Shown: in pieces, positions 1 through 9,068 of the stretch | Layout of the letters: every line of letters starts with the position of its first letter | How positions within the stretch are numbered: the first letter of the stretch is position 1 | Source of the DNA: Vibrio sinensis | GTDB lineage: Bacteria; Pseudomonadota; Gammaproteobacteria; Enterobacterales; Vibrionaceae | DNA: 64,000 nt | Assembly: GCF_003605645.1 (NCBI RefSeq) | Contig: NZ_QVMU01000010.1 | Span: forward strand, 62,001 to 126,000 | Direction: 5' to 3' | The notes under the pieces: model-generated | Database searches by the model: none | Told to the model about the DNA's origin: nothing | Seen by the model: the letters and a program-made list of their open reading frames with translations, nothing else | Made by a program: the position numbers and the translations under genes

Positions 1-369
1 CAGGAGCTATCTACAGAGCTAGCTAGTATCATTGAAAATTTAATCTCACCGAGTGAAATGTCCCAATTACTAGAGCAAGTTTTGTCTGGAACTAAAGGAC
101 TAAAATTGATCTCGTTGGAGTCCTTAAAAGCGGAACCTATCACGGGCGAGAAAGCCACCAAGACTTATGCGGGATATTTTGTCCATCCAGTACGTCTTGA
201 GCTAACAGGAAGCTACTTTTCAGTATTGAAGTATCTAGAAACCTTAGAATCATTACCTGTAAACTACTATTGGAAAAGCTTTAATTATCAAGTAGAAAAG
301 TACCCTAATGCTAAGTTGGTGTTGGAAGTCTATACCTTGGGAACAAGACAGGAGTTTATCGGTGGTTAG
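1..369 (+). CDS. mshJ: MshJ, MSHA pilus assembly protein (3' part only)
   Basis: The reading frame is open from the first base of the window, so the 5' end of the gene lies outside; about 122 C-terminal residues are present and it stops with TAG. MshJ is the PilO-like inner-membrane alignment protein of the MSHA type IV pilus, which together with MshI and MshK bridges the assembly platform to the secretin. The visible part has the alternating beta/alpha pattern of a PilO-type ferredoxin-like fold but no diagnostic catalytic motif; the assignment rests mainly on position, directly before mshK and mshL. The stop overlaps the start of mshK by 8 bases, which indicates translational coupling. Confidence 0.8.
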   Translation, partial: QELSTELASIIENLISPSEMSQLLEQVLSGTKGLKLISLESLKAEPITGEKATKTYAGYFVHPVRLELTGSYFSVLKYLETLESLPVNYYWKSFNYQVEKYPNAKLVLEVYTLGTRQEFIGG

Positions 370-691
370 TAAATGGTTGATTGGCTTATTAGGCGTTACG
401 TCGGTGAGTTTTGCAGCTCAAGATCCTACCGCACCGTTGAATTGGCAAGTGAGTACGCAAAAAGCCCCTACAGCAAAAGTGACTCGCGTGAATGTCCCTA
501 ATTTACAGAGTATTGTCTGTGGTTCGCAACTTGAGTGTGTTGCGATTCTAAATGGAAAAGCCTTATCAGAGGGTGAAAAATTGAATGGTTTCAATATTCA
601 GCGCATTGATAGTGAGTATGTCATGCTTACCCGCGGCAAAAAGCACTGGAAGCTTGAACTGTTTCCTCAAAACATAAAACAACAACAATAA
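362..691 (+). CDS. mshK: MshK, MSHA biogenesis protein
   Basis: A small (109-residue) protein with an N-terminal hydrophobic stretch and the motif QDPTAP just after it, as in PilP/GspC-type periplasmic linkers that connect the inner-membrane platform with the secretin. I chose the GTG at 362 because a good Shine-Dalgarno (aggag at about 350-354) lies 7-8 bases upstream and because translation from it begins MVSKWLIGLLGV, a plausible signal/anchor segment; the longer frame from an ATG at 308 would run inside mshJ without a ribosome site. It overlaps mshJ by 8 bases and is followed 10-20 bases later by mshL. Confidence 0.82.
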   Translation: MVSKWLIGLLGVTSVSFAAQDPTAPLNWQVSTQKAPTAKVTRVNVPNLQSIVCGSQLECVAILNGKALSEGEKLNGFNIQRIDSEYVMLTRGKKHWKLELFPQNIKQQQ

Positions 692-710
692 TAAAGGGTA
701 GTTGAATCGT

Positions 711-2354
711 ATGCGTAACCTTATTTTAGCCACCACGATTATATCATTGGCTGGTTGTTCTATGGGACATCGAGACCCAGTTGAAGCGAAAGCTGCCCTC
801 AATCAAGCCATCAATGAGTCCAATAGTCGTGAGCTTCAAGAACTTCCACCATCGGTCGAAGCTGACTTAATGCCGAGCTTAGATTCCTCTGACCAAGTTA
901 ATACAGAGACGATGAAACGATTTCGAATCAAAGCAGATCGTGTTGAAGCGACCGCTTTTTTCGCTAGCTTGGTCAAAGGTACCGAATTCAGTATAGCCAT
1001 TCATCCTAACGTGACTGGGCGAATTACCGTGAACTTATCTGATGTGACGTTAGATGAAGTGCTTGCCGTTGTTCGTGATATGTACGGCTATGAAATCAAG
1101 AAAATTGGTAAGGTTATTCAAGTATACCCTGCGGGTTTAAGAACTGTGACCATCCCTGTCGATTACTTACAGTTTAAGCGTAGTGGACGCTCACTTACTT
1201 CAATTACCACCGGTACCATCACTAATACTGACAGTGACTCATCTTCGGATTCTTCGTCCAGTTCATCAAGTTCTTCTAGCTCGACCAGTACTTCAAAAGG
1301 TGGAACTGAGATTGAAACCACCAGTGAAAGTGATTTTTGGCCGCAATTAGAACAAGCGGTGGAGCAACTGATTGGTTCTGGTAAAGGCCAAAGTGTTGTC
1401 GTTACCCCACAGGCGAGTGTGATTACGGTTCGTGCGTACCCAGATGAATTACGTCAAGTGCGGGAGTTTCTTGGTATCGCGCAGCAACGTATGCACCGTC
1501 AGGTTATTTTGGAAGCCAAAATTTTAGAAGTCACTTTAAGTGATGGCTATCAACAAGGGATCAATTGGTCGAAAGCGTTCAGTTCTAATGGAACCAATTA
1601 CAGCATAGGCCAAGGTTCAATTGTAAAAGATAGCACTGGCAGTATTTTACCTGTGGGTTTACCGGGTTTAGACGCTATAGGTAACTTGCTCGGTGGGCAA
1701 ACTAACTTAGTTATCTCAAGTGGAAGTTTTGATGCGGTATTAAGCTTTATGGCGACTCAAGGCGATCTTAATGTTCTGTCTAGTCCTAGAGTAACAGCAT
1801 CAAATAACCAAAAAGCGGTGATCAAAGTCGGTACCGATGAATATTACGTGACAGACTTCTCCAGTGTTGTTGGATCGGGTGATAATTCAGAGCCTGCACC
1901 AGAAGTTGAACTTACGCCATTTTTCTCTGGAATCTCACTGGATGTAACGCCGCAAATTGATGATCAAGGCAATGTTTTACTCCATGTACATCCCGCTGTT
2001 ATTGATGTTCAAGAACAGGTGAAAGAGATCGGCTTTGGTAGTGAGAGCGTTACCTTGCCATTGGCTCGTAGTTCTATTCGAGAGTCTGATTCAGTGATTC
2101 GCGCGCAAGATGGAGACGTGGTCGTTATTGGTGGTTTGATGAAGTCCAATACGGTGGATCAAGTGTCTAAAGTGCCATTCCTTGGCGATGTGCCTGCATT
2201 AGGTCATCTATTTAGAAACACGTCTCAGCTTACACAAAAAACCGAATTGGTGATTTTGCTGAAACCGTCGGTTGTTGGTGTCAATACTTGGCAAAAAGAG
2301 CTCGAGCGTTCGCGTGATTTATTACAGGATTGGTTCCCTCAAGAGCAGAACTAA
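711..2354 (+). CDS. mshL: MshL, MSHA outer-membrane secretin
   Basis: Outer-membrane secretin through which the MSHA pilus is extruded. The protein starts with a lipoprotein signal ending in the lipobox LAG-C, then has an STN/N0-type domain (about residues 70-140), a linker extremely rich in serine (about residues 165-195, an almost pure Ser run), and a C-terminal secretin domain with the usual VxVIGGL and KTELVILL motifs. I prefer the ATG at 711, which gives 547 residues and puts the signal peptide at the N-terminus; a TTG at 702 in the same frame sits only about 3 bases from the AAGGG ribosome site. It is part of the mshJ-K-L-M-N-E-G-F run and is separated from mshM by 2 bases. Confidence 0.93.
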   Translation: MRNLILATTIISLAGCSMGHRDPVEAKAALNQAINESNSRELQELPPSVEADLMPSLDSSDQVNTETMKRFRIKADRVEATAFFASLVKGTEFSIAIHPNVTGRITVNLSDVTLDEVLAVVRDMYGYEIKKIGKVIQVYPAGLRTVTIPVDYLQFKRSGRSLTSITTGTITNTDSDSSSDSSSSSSSSSSSTSTSKGGTEIETTSESDFWPQLEQAVEQLIGSGKGQSVVVTPQASVITVRAYPDELRQVREFLGIAQQRMHRQVILEAKILEVTLSDGYQQGINWSKAFSSNGTNYSIGQGSIVKDSTGSILPVGLPGLDAIGNLLGGQTNLVISSGSFDAVLSFMATQGDLNVLSSPRVTASNNQKAVIKVGTDEYYVTDFSSVVGSGDNSEPAPEVELTPFFSGISLDVTPQIDDQGNVLLHVHPAVIDVQEQVKEIGFGSESVTLPLARSSIRESDSVIRAQDGDVVVIGGLMKSNTVDQVSKVPFLGDVPALGHLFRNTSQLTQKTELVILLKPSVVGVNTWQKELERSRDLLQDWFPQEQN

Positions 2355-2356
2355 GT

Positions 2357-3202
2357 ATGTACTTAGAGTACTTTAACCTTCAGCAATTGCCCTTTCATCT
2401 AACCCCAAATACAGAATTGTTTTTGGGGTTAGATCCGCATTATGAGGCGATTCAAACCATCAACTCAGCGCTAATGATGGGTGAGGGTTTGATTAAAGTG
2501 ACCGGTGAGGTTGGAACCGGAAAGACCATGGTGTGCCGAATGATGGTAAAGCACTTTTTGGATCGAATTCAGTTAGTCTATTTGCCAAATCCAGCACTGT
2601 CGGGAGAGCAACTTCGCCAAGCAATAGCATCAGAGCTTGGTGTTGAAGTTGATAATCCCACCTTGATTGTTGATGCGATACAGCAGTGTCTAATACAGCT
2701 TGCTAGTGATGGAAAACAAGTCGTGGTATTGGTCGATGAAGCTCAGGCGCTCAGTGATGATGCCCTCGAAGTCTTACGCTTGTTTGGTAATTTAGAAACA
2801 GAACAAGCGAAGTTATTGCAGATCGTTTTATTTGGTCAGCCGGAGCTCGATGTTCGTTTAGAGCAGCATCATTTGAGGCAGTTACGCCAACGAATTACAT
2901 TTAATGCCAAGTTACGCTCGCTGAATGTAAGTGAGGTGGTTGCCTATATTGACAACCGGCTAAATAAAGCGGGTTGTGACGTAATGCTGTTTTCATTAAA
3001 TCAAAAAAAAGCAATTTGGAAAGCCAGTCATGGTATTCCGAGGCTAATTAATCAAATTTGTCATAAGTCTTTAGTCTTGGCTTATAGCCAAGAGAGTATC
3101 GTCGTCTCCAACCATCAAATTTATGATGCGATTCATGACACGTTTGATAGTTGTAAACCCAAATTTAAAAGCCCGCGATTATGGGGGTGGAGTAAAAAAT
3201 GA
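2357..3202 (+). CDS. mshM: MshM, ExeA-like AAA ATPase of the MSHA system
   Basis: A 281-residue AAA-type ATPase related to ExeA/GspA. Walker A is GEVGTGKT at residues 50-57 and Walker B is VVVLVDEA near residues 121-129. ExeA-type proteins act at the inner membrane and help secretins assemble or cross the peptidoglycan; here no peptidoglycan-binding domain is attached. The start is the ATG two bases after the mshL stop, which gives the family's typical N-terminus (a short segment with FxLxPxP-like residues before the ATPase fold). Its stop overlaps the mshN start as ATGA. Confidence 0.9.
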   Translation: MYLEYFNLQQLPFHLTPNTELFLGLDPHYEAIQTINSALMMGEGLIKVTGEVGTGKTMVCRMMVKHFLDRIQLVYLPNPALSGEQLRQAIASELGVEVDNPTLIVDAIQQCLIQLASDGKQVVVLVDEAQALSDDALEVLRLFGNLETEQAKLLQIVLFGQPELDVRLEQHHLRQLRQRITFNAKLRSLNVSEVVAYIDNRLNKAGCDVMLFSLNQKKAIWKASHGIPRLINQICHKSLVLAYSQESIVVSNHQIYDAIHDTFDSCKPKFKSPRLWGWSKK

Positions 3203-4371
3203 GTGCGATTAATAATGCATTGTCAGCATTATCGGACAAGCAAAGTCAGGTTTCATCAGGTGTTGAAAGAGCCCATATCAAACCCATTAAGTCTGCTTCT
3301 GTCTTACCATGGATCATCGGTGGGTTTAGCCTGAGCCTTGCTGTTGGTGGTTGGGCGGTTTCCAAGCAAGCTGAAACCATCACTCATCGCGCTGATATCA
3401 GTATGGCGACATCATCAGATCTTGTTGAGTTGAACGGTAACCCGACCGCGTTCTCTTCTCCGACAGCACTTACTTCCCCGACAGTAAAAGTAACACTGGG
3501 CAGTGAATCTATTTACCAAGCAGAGAACACTGATTGGGTAGAGATGACTCCAAGTCAGTCTGTGAGTGTGACGCAAAAACCACAAACATCACCAGCGTCG
3601 GGCTCTTCTGCTTCAACAAAGGCAACATCTAAACCGATCACGATTCAAGAACCCGTATTGATTGCTCGTGTTGCTACCGATAGCCATGAAAGTGCCAAGC
3701 AAAAGGCACTCATACCGCCAACGACGACACCACAAGCACAGGTTTCGGGTGAGATGGTGATTGAACAAATTGAGCTTACTCCAAGTCAGTTAGCTGAAAA
3801 GTCACGACTGAGAGCCGAGAAAGCGTTAGACAGCAACAACCTGAAAGAAGCGTTAACGCAATACAAAGATGCGCTTCGCTATACGCCTAAAGATGCCCTT
3901 ATTCGTCAAAAACTGACGGCTCTTTACTACGGTAAAGGTGATGTGCGTAAAGCCGTTGATTTGCTGCAAAAAGGGATTGAGCTCGATAAATCCAATCAAG
4001 AGTTACGCTTAGCATTAACTAAGCTATTGCTTAAAGAAAAACAAAATACAGCGGCCTTGACGCCACTGGTTTATTTACCAATTAAGCCATCGGTTGAATA
4101 CCTATCGCTACGTGCCGCCTTGGCACAAAAAGCAGATCAAGATGCAATGGCATTAGAAAGCTATCAGCGTTTAACTTCAATTGAACCGGATAATGGTCGC
4201 TGGTGGTTAGGGCTGGCTATTCAACAAGAGCGAGACTTATCTCTTTCGCTAGCCAAAGAAAGTTATACCAACGCGTTAAACAACCTCGGATTATCGAGTG
4301 CCTCCCAGCAGTTTATTCGAGACCGCCTCGTCAGTATCGAGAATATGGAGGGAGCATCCTATGCAAATTAA
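3199..4371 (+). CDS. mshN: MshN, TPR-containing MSHA biogenesis protein
   Basis: 390 residues with a single transmembrane helix near residues 33-55 (ending VGGWAVSKQ), a Ser/Thr/Pro-rich linker to about residue 185, and a C-terminal set of tetratricopeptide repeats (about residues 195-385; A-x-x-x-Y and G-x-x-x-x-A signatures visible). The topology is that of a bitopic inner-membrane protein with a periplasmic TPR scaffold, resembling GspB/ExeB partners of ExeA, which fits its position directly after the ExeA-like mshM. It overlaps mshM by 4 bases and mshE by 11 bases, so the three are probably co-translated. Confidence 0.88.
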   Translation: MSAINNALSALSDKQSQVSSGVERAHIKPIKSASVLPWIIGGFSLSLAVGGWAVSKQAETITHRADISMATSSDLVELNGNPTAFSSPTALTSPTVKVTLGSESIYQAENTDWVEMTPSQSVSVTQKPQTSPASGSSASTKATSKPITIQEPVLIARVATDSHESAKQKALIPPTTTPQAQVSGEMVIEQIELTPSQLAEKSRLRAEKALDSNNLKEALTQYKDALRYTPKDALIRQKLTALYYGKGDVRKAVDLLQKGIELDKSNQELRLALTKLLLKEKQNTAALTPLVYLPIKPSVEYLSLRAALAQKADQDAMALESYQRLTSIEPDNGRWWLGLAIQQERDLSLSLAKESYTNALNNLGLSSASQQFIRDRLVSIENMEGASYAN

Positions 4372-6085
4372 ATTACGTAAACGTCTCGGTGACTTATTAG
4401 TTGAAGAAGGGATCATTACCGATCAGCAAGTTCAGCAAGCTCTGCAAGCTCAAAAGGCGACTGGGCAAAAACTCGGTGCAATGTTAATTGAATTGGGGTT
4501 CCTTTCTGAACATCAAATGTTGACGTTTTTATCGCAACAATTAGCGATACCTCTCATTGATTTGAATCGAGCAACTATTGATGTTGATGCGGTGCAAATA
4601 TTGCCGGAGGTGCATGCTCGTCGTCTACGTGCCTTAGTCATCGGGCGAAATGAGGATACCCTGCGTATTGCGATGTGCGATCCGGCGGATCTTTTTGCTC
4701 AAGAATCACTACTGACTCAATTGCCACAGTATGGGATTGAGTTTGTTATTGCGTCTGAGAAACAACTGGTTGATGGGTTTGATCGTTACTATCGTCGAAC
4801 CAAAGATATCGCTTCGTTTGCAGAGCAATTGCAAGCAGAGCATCAAGATACCGAAGCCTTTGATTTTGGTATTGATAATGATGACAGCGATGAAGTCACG
4901 GTTGTTAAACTGATTAACTCTCTATTTGAAGATGCAATTCAAGTTGGTGCTTCGGATATTCATATTGAGCCCGATTCAAACGTATTGCGCCTGCGTCAAC
5001 GTATTGATGGCGTTTTGCATGAAACCTTGTTGAACGAAGTCAATATCGCCCCAGCATTAGTATTGCGTTTGAAGTTAATGGCCAATTTGGATATTTCAGA
5101 GAAACGCTTACCTCAAGATGGTCGTTTTAATATCAAAGTGAAAGGTCAATCGGTTGATATTCGTATGTCGACCATGCCGGTTCAGTATGGTGAATCTGTG
5201 GTAATGCGTCTGCTCAATCAATCGGCTGGCGTAAGATCGTTGGATCAATCGGGATTGCCTAACGAGTTACTAGAACGCTTACGTGGTCAGTTGCGACGTC
5301 CACACGGCATGATCTTGGTTACGGGGCCGACGGGTTCAGGTAAAACCACCACCTTGTATGGTGCTTTGAGTGAATTGAACGTACCAGGTAAAAAGATCAT
5401 TACCGCAGAAGATCCGGTGGAATACCGTCTGCCTCGTGTGAACCAAGTTCAGGTCAATCCTAAAATCGACCTCGATTTCTCTACTGTGCTGAGAACATTC
5501 TTACGCCAAGACCCAGATATTATTTTGGTCGGGGAAATGCGTGACCGAGAAACCGTTGAAATAGGTCTTCGTGCCGCATTAACTGGTCACTTGGTATTAA
5601 GTACTTTGCATACTAACGATGCAGTCGATAGTGCTTTGCGTATGATGGACATGGGCGCTCCGGGTTACTTAGTTGCCAGTGCCGTTCGAGCGGTTGTTGC
5701 TCAGCGTCTAGTCCGTAAAATTTGCCCAGAATGTAAGAAAGAAGCGCACATTGATGAGAGCTGTCAGCTGTGGTTACAGCAACGGTTCCCAAATCAGGTT
5801 GGGGCGGCGTTTTATACCGGACGTGGTTGTCAAAACTGTAACTTTACCGGTTATCGCGGTCGAATCGGTGTTTTTGAAATGCTGGAATTAGAGCACGATA
5901 TGATGGATGCACTACGTGCTAATGATGCGGTTGGTTTTGCGAAAATAGCGCGAAGCTCGCAGAGTTATAAGCCTTTGCTTGTATCGGCAATGGAGCTGGC
6001 ATTGCAAGGTGTTGTGAGTTTTAGCGAAGTGATGAACCTCGGTGAGGGGGACTCCTCTGGTGCTTCACAACCGATTTATCTATAA
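4361..6085 (+). CDS. mshE: MshE, pilus extension ATPase with c-di-GMP-binding MshEN domain
   Basis: GspE/PilB-type hexameric ATPase (574 residues) that powers MSHA pilus extension. The N-terminus carries two tandem MshEN motifs of the form RLGxxLxxxGxxxxxxxxxxLxxQ (first beginning RLGDLLVEEG, second beginning KLGAMLIELG), the signature for high-affinity cyclic-di-GMP binding. Walker A is GPTGSGKT at residues 322-329, followed by an Asp box, Walker B (ILVGEMRD) and His box (LSTLHTN). A C-terminal zinc site is shown by CPEC and CQNC pairs. The start at 4361 follows a strong ggaggg ribosome site; a longer frame begins inside mshN and is less likely. Confidence 0.96.
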   Translation: MQIKLRKRLGDLLVEEGIITDQQVQQALQAQKATGQKLGAMLIELGFLSEHQMLTFLSQQLAIPLIDLNRATIDVDAVQILPEVHARRLRALVIGRNEDTLRIAMCDPADLFAQESLLTQLPQYGIEFVIASEKQLVDGFDRYYRRTKDIASFAEQLQAEHQDTEAFDFGIDNDDSDEVTVVKLINSLFEDAIQVGASDIHIEPDSNVLRLRQRIDGVLHETLLNEVNIAPALVLRLKLMANLDISEKRLPQDGRFNIKVKGQSVDIRMSTMPVQYGESVVMRLLNQSAGVRSLDQSGLPNELLERLRGQLRRPHGMILVTGPTGSGKTTTLYGALSELNVPGKKIITAEDPVEYRLPRVNQVQVNPKIDLDFSTVLRTFLRQDPDIILVGEMRDRETVEIGLRAALTGHLVLSTLHTNDAVDSALRMMDMGAPGYLVASAVRAVVAQRLVRKICPECKKEAHIDESCQLWLQQRFPNQVGAAFYTGRGCQNCNFTGYRGRIGVFEMLELEHDMMDALRANDAVGFAKIARSSQSYKPLLVSAMELALQGVVSFSEVMNLGEGDSSGASQPIYL

Positions 6086-6093
6086 GGGCAATT

Positions 6094-7314
6094 ATGTCGG
6101 TATTTCATTATCAAGGTCGCAGTTTAGACGGAAGTAAAGTTTCTGGTCAGGTTGAAGCTGCGACTCAGGAGCTTGCGGCTGAGTCGTTGATGAACAAAGG
6201 CATTATTCCTTTATCGATTAGCGAAAAAAGTAGTTTCTCTGGTTTTGATGTAGACATTAAATCTTGGTTCATTCCAGCGGTACCGTTGGAAGTTCTGGTT
6301 ATTTTCTGCCGTCAGTTATACAGCTTAACCAAAGCGGGTGTACCGTTATTACGCTCCATGAAAGGCTTGTCTCAAAACTGTACCAATAAGCAGCTTAAAG
6401 AAGCCTTAGAAGAGGTCACCTTAGAATTAACTAATGGTCGAAGTCTATCTGGTTCGATGCAGTTGTATCCACGTGTATTTAGCCCCTTGTTTGTATCCAT
6501 GATCAACGTGGGTGAAAATACCGGTCGGCTAGATCAAGCGTTACACCAATTGGCGGGCTATTACGAACAAGAACTCGAAACTCGCAAAAGAATTAAAACC
6601 GCGACGCGTTATCCGACCTTTGTGATTAGCTTTATCTTAATTGCGATGTTTATTTTAAACATTAAAGTGATTCCGCAGTTCACCGGTATGTTTGCTCGAT
6701 TTGGAGTGGACTTGCCATTGCCGACTCGAATATTGATCGCTATGTCAGAGTTCTTTGTTAACTATTGGGCCGCGCTCATTGCCGTGATGTTAGGGGCATT
6801 ATTTGCGTTTAAAGCGTGGTTAAATACCGCTAAAGGGCGAGAACGGTGGGATAAGTTTCGATTACGAATGCCTATAATTGGTGGGGTTGTTAACCGTGCT
6901 CAATTATCCCGTTTTTCTCGAACATTTGCCTTGATGTTGCAAGCCGGTGTTCCGTTGAATCAGTCACTTGCCTTATCGGCGGAATCTTTGGATAACAAAT
7001 TTCTTGAAGCTCGCTTGATGGAAATGAAAGGGGCAATTGAGGCGGGGGGCATGATCTCCTCTACCGCGATTAATAGCGGAATTTTCACCCCATTGGTCAT
7101 TCAAATGATTTCTGTTGGTGAAGAGACGGGACGAATTGATGAACTACTACTCGAAGTCGCCGATTTTTATGATCGTGAAGTTGATTATGATTTGAAAACC
7201 CTTACCGCACGAATTGAGCCATTTTTATTAGTTGTGGTTGCTGGCATGGTATTAATCCTAGCATTGGGTATCTTCCTGCCAATGTGGGGCATGTTGGACG
7301 CAATTAAGGGGTAA
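6094..7314 (+). CDS. mshG: MshG, inner-membrane platform protein (PilC/GspF family)
   Basis: Polytopic inner-membrane core of the pilus assembly platform, 406 residues, the normal length for PilC/GspF. Two homologous T2SSF domains are visible: the first about residues 65-190 (VIFCRQLYSLTKAGVPLL) and the second about 265-390 (FSRTFALMLQAGVPLN), each followed by a GE-x-TGR-x-D motif and transmembrane helices, with the last helix at the C-terminus. It would couple the MshE motor to the pilin being added. It follows mshE by 8 bases. Confidence 0.95.
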   Translation: MSVFHYQGRSLDGSKVSGQVEAATQELAAESLMNKGIIPLSISEKSSFSGFDVDIKSWFIPAVPLEVLVIFCRQLYSLTKAGVPLLRSMKGLSQNCTNKQLKEALEEVTLELTNGRSLSGSMQLYPRVFSPLFVSMINVGENTGRLDQALHQLAGYYEQELETRKRIKTATRYPTFVISFILIAMFILNIKVIPQFTGMFARFGVDLPLPTRILIAMSEFFVNYWAALIAVMLGALFAFKAWLNTAKGRERWDKFRLRMPIIGGVVNRAQLSRFSRTFALMLQAGVPLNQSLALSAESLDNKFLEARLMEMKGAIEAGGMISSTAINSGIFTPLVIQMISVGEETGRIDELLLEVADFYDREVDYDLKTLTARIEPFLLVVVAGMVLILALGIFLPMWGMLDAIKG

Positions 7315-7315
7315 T

Positions 7316-7777
7316 ATGACCGCTTATATAAGACGTTTACGAGTCGCGGTTTGGTTTCTTGTCGTTATGGTCTTGGTTTTAAGTTGTTTGCTTGTAGCCA
7401 AAGGAATAGAGAAAGATGCAAATCAAACGGCATTATTGTTGGCGAGCAATAGTATTGTCGAACGAGCGAATTACTATAAACAACAGTGGTTACTGCATAA
7501 CAATCCCGATGAACTAAAGTTGCAGGGCAATCGTGTTAAGTATTCTAAAAACGGATGGGTGGTGCCAAATTTGAGCGGCGATCAAGTTGATTGTCAGCGG
7601 TGGTTTACTATTTTATACCCACAACAGCACGTTTATGGTGATTTACCATCACGTATTGTTGATAATTCATACGGTTCTACGTTTAAATGTGAGTATCTAT
7701 TTTCACCTAATATGCATTTAACGATAGGGTTAAAAGATAAAAAGTTTGAAGTTGGCGTCGGATTTACGTCAGGGTAA
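7316..7777 (+). CDS. mshF: MshF, MSHA biogenesis protein
   Basis: A 153-residue protein with one N-terminal transmembrane helix (about residues 11-29) and a small, probably periplasmic domain with two cysteines. The family has no known catalytic role; it is recognised by its fixed place between mshG and the pilin gene mshB, from which it is separated by a promoter. It starts one base after the mshG stop and is the last gene of the assembly-machine group. Confidence 0.8.
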   Translation: MTAYIRRLRVAVWFLVVMVLVLSCLLVAKGIEKDANQTALLLASNSIVERANYYKQQWLLHNNPDELKLQGNRVKYSKNGWVVPNLSGDQVDCQRWFTILYPQQHVYGDLPSRIVDNSYGSTFKCEYLFSPNMHLTIGLKDKKFEVGVGFTSG

Positions 7778-7816
7778 GTTTTTTTGACACTAGGCCGTAG
7801 CTCTAATGTAAATTAA

Positions 7817-7825
7817 TGGTATAAT
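7817..7825 (+). promoter_or_regulatory. extended -10 promoter for mshB
   Basis: TGGTATAAT is a perfect extended -10 element (TGn-TATAAT) 31 bases before the mshB start. No good -35 stands at the right distance; a TTGACA at 7784-7789 is 30 bases away and too far to be its partner. This agrees with published work on V. cholerae describing separate operons for the MSHA secretion and structural genes. Confidence 0.6.
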
Positions 7826-7855
7826 ACGTTGTACTGAATAGCGAGATAGAGAATT

Positions 7856-8431
7856 ATGGATAACAAACAGTCGGGGTTTTCTCTGGTTGAGCTTGTGGTT
7901 GTCATTGTTGTAGTTGGACTACTGGCTGTTGCTGCACTACCTCGTTTTTTAGATGTTACCGATGAAGCCAAAAAGGCCAGTATTGAAGGTGTTGCTGGTG
8001 GATATGCCACCGGAGTACTTTCTGCTAGAGCGCAATGGGAAGCAGAAGCTCGCCCATCCAAAACCATTGGTACAGAAAACTACAATTTGATTGATTACGA
8101 TGGTGTGGACTTTTGGTTGACCCGAGCAAAAGAATCAAATGGTAGCGACACAGATTTTAGAGATGGTTACCCATTTGCTTTGTATGAAGAAAATGGTAAT
8201 TATCCGACGAGCTTAACAGATCAAGCCTGTATTGACTTAATGGAGAACTTGCTCCAAAACCCTCCAAAAGTTGATACTGTAATTAATTCAAAAGATAACA
8301 GAAATATTAAATACTCAGCCCAAGCGGATGCGCCAAATGCCACTTGTACTTACGTACAAAAAGAGGGCGGAACGGATCATCAGTTTGTTTATGAAATTAA
8401 AACAGGTCGTGTGACCGTAACACTGCAGTAA
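7856..8431 (+). CDS. mshB: MshB, type IV prepilin-like protein
   Basis: Type IV pilin-like protein, 191 residues. The prepilin leader is MDNKQSG followed by FSLVE, so PilD-type peptidase would cut after Gly7 and leave an N-methylated Phe and the essential Glu5; a hydrophobic alpha-helix follows. Two cysteines in the C-terminal half (near residues 125 and 163) may form the D-region disulfide. It is the first gene of the structural part, with its own promoter, and lies 30 bases upstream of mshA, to whose N-terminal half it is clearly similar (both read ...LPRFL/APRFL after the helix). Confidence 0.92.
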   Translation: MDNKQSGFSLVELVVVIVVVGLLAVAALPRFLDVTDEAKKASIEGVAGGYATGVLSARAQWEAEARPSKTIGTENYNLIDYDGVDFWLTRAKESNGSDTDFRDGYPFALYEENGNYPTSLTDQACIDLMENLLQNPPKVDTVINSKDNRNIKYSAQADAPNATCTYVQKEGGTDHQFVYEIKTGRVTVTLQ

Positions 8432-8461
8432 TTCTGCATAACTTATAAAGAGATCCAAACT

Positions 8462-8950
8462 ATGAAAAGACAAGGCGGTTTCACCCTGATTGAGCTAGTG
8501 GTGGTAATTGTAATTCTTGGTATTCTGGCTGTAACGGCAGCGCCTCGTTTCCTAAACCTGCAAGATGATGCAAAAGACGCAACCTTGAAAGGTCTAGCGG
8601 GTGCAGTACAAGGTGCCTCTTCAATGGTTTACGGTAAAGCGGCGATCGCGGGACAAGAGAGCTCTCCAACGGGTTCAGTGAGTACCGGTATTGGTACTGA
8701 TAGTGTGAATATTGTGTATGGTTACCCTAAAGCAACTGATGCTGATATCTCTGCGATTGTTGAAGGTATTGGTACTAATGAAGATTTTCAATTTATTCAG
8801 GTAATTGATGATGTAACGCCTGTAGCTGCAACATTTGGTATTAAAGATTATACCGATGCATGTGTGAAATACACAGAAGCAACTTCTGCAGCAGCGGCAT
8901 CAGTTAACGTTTCTGAAGTTCCAACCGACTGTAAAAAAGCAACACTATAG
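8462..8950 (+). CDS. mshA: MshA, major MSHA pilin
   Basis: Major subunit of the mannose-sensitive haemagglutinin pilus, which acts in surface scanning, attachment and biofilm formation. The leader is MKRQGG followed by FTLIELVVV; Glu5 is present and the following helix ends at APRFLNLQ. At 162 residues it is in the usual size range. Two C-terminal cysteines (near residues 138 and 158) should form the D-loop disulfide. A strong rho-independent terminator follows immediately, so most transcripts should end here, which would let the major pilin be made in excess over the minor pilins downstream. Confidence 0.95.
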   Translation: MKRQGGFTLIELVVVIVILGILAVTAAPRFLNLQDDAKDATLKGLAGAVQGASSMVYGKAAIAGQESSPTGSVSTGIGTDSVNIVYGYPKATDADISAIVEGIGTNEDFQFIQVIDDVTPVAATFGIKDYTDACVKYTEATSAAAASVNVSEVPTDCKKATL

Positions 8951-8960
8951 TTTTGTTTTA

Positions 8961-8986
8961 AAGGCCAGCTACGCTGGCCTTTTTCT
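8961..8986 (+). terminator. rho-independent terminator after mshA
   Basis: AAGGCCAGC, a 3-base loop (TAC) and GCTGGCCTT form a perfect 9-bp stem followed by a T run. It lies 10 bases after the mshA stop. Confidence 0.9.
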
Positions 8987-9026
8987 TATCCACCATTTCC
9001 TTTCATTCGCACCCTAAGTGCTAACT

Positions 9027-9035
9027 TGTTATAAT
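9027..9035 (+). promoter_or_regulatory. extended -10 promoter for mshC and downstream minor pilins
   Basis: TGTTATAAT (TGn-TATAAT) lies 33 bases before the mshC ATG and directly after the mshA terminator, so it can restart transcription of mshC-D-O-P-Q. The -35 region is weak. Confidence 0.5.
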
Positions 9036-9068
9036 TCAAACGATTTAGAATCTGCAGGCAAAGGTGTT

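Noticed and set aside
7784..7789. TTGACA as -35 for mshB
   Set aside because: It is 30 bases from the TATAAT, far beyond the 16-18 bases required; the extended -10 explains the promoter better.
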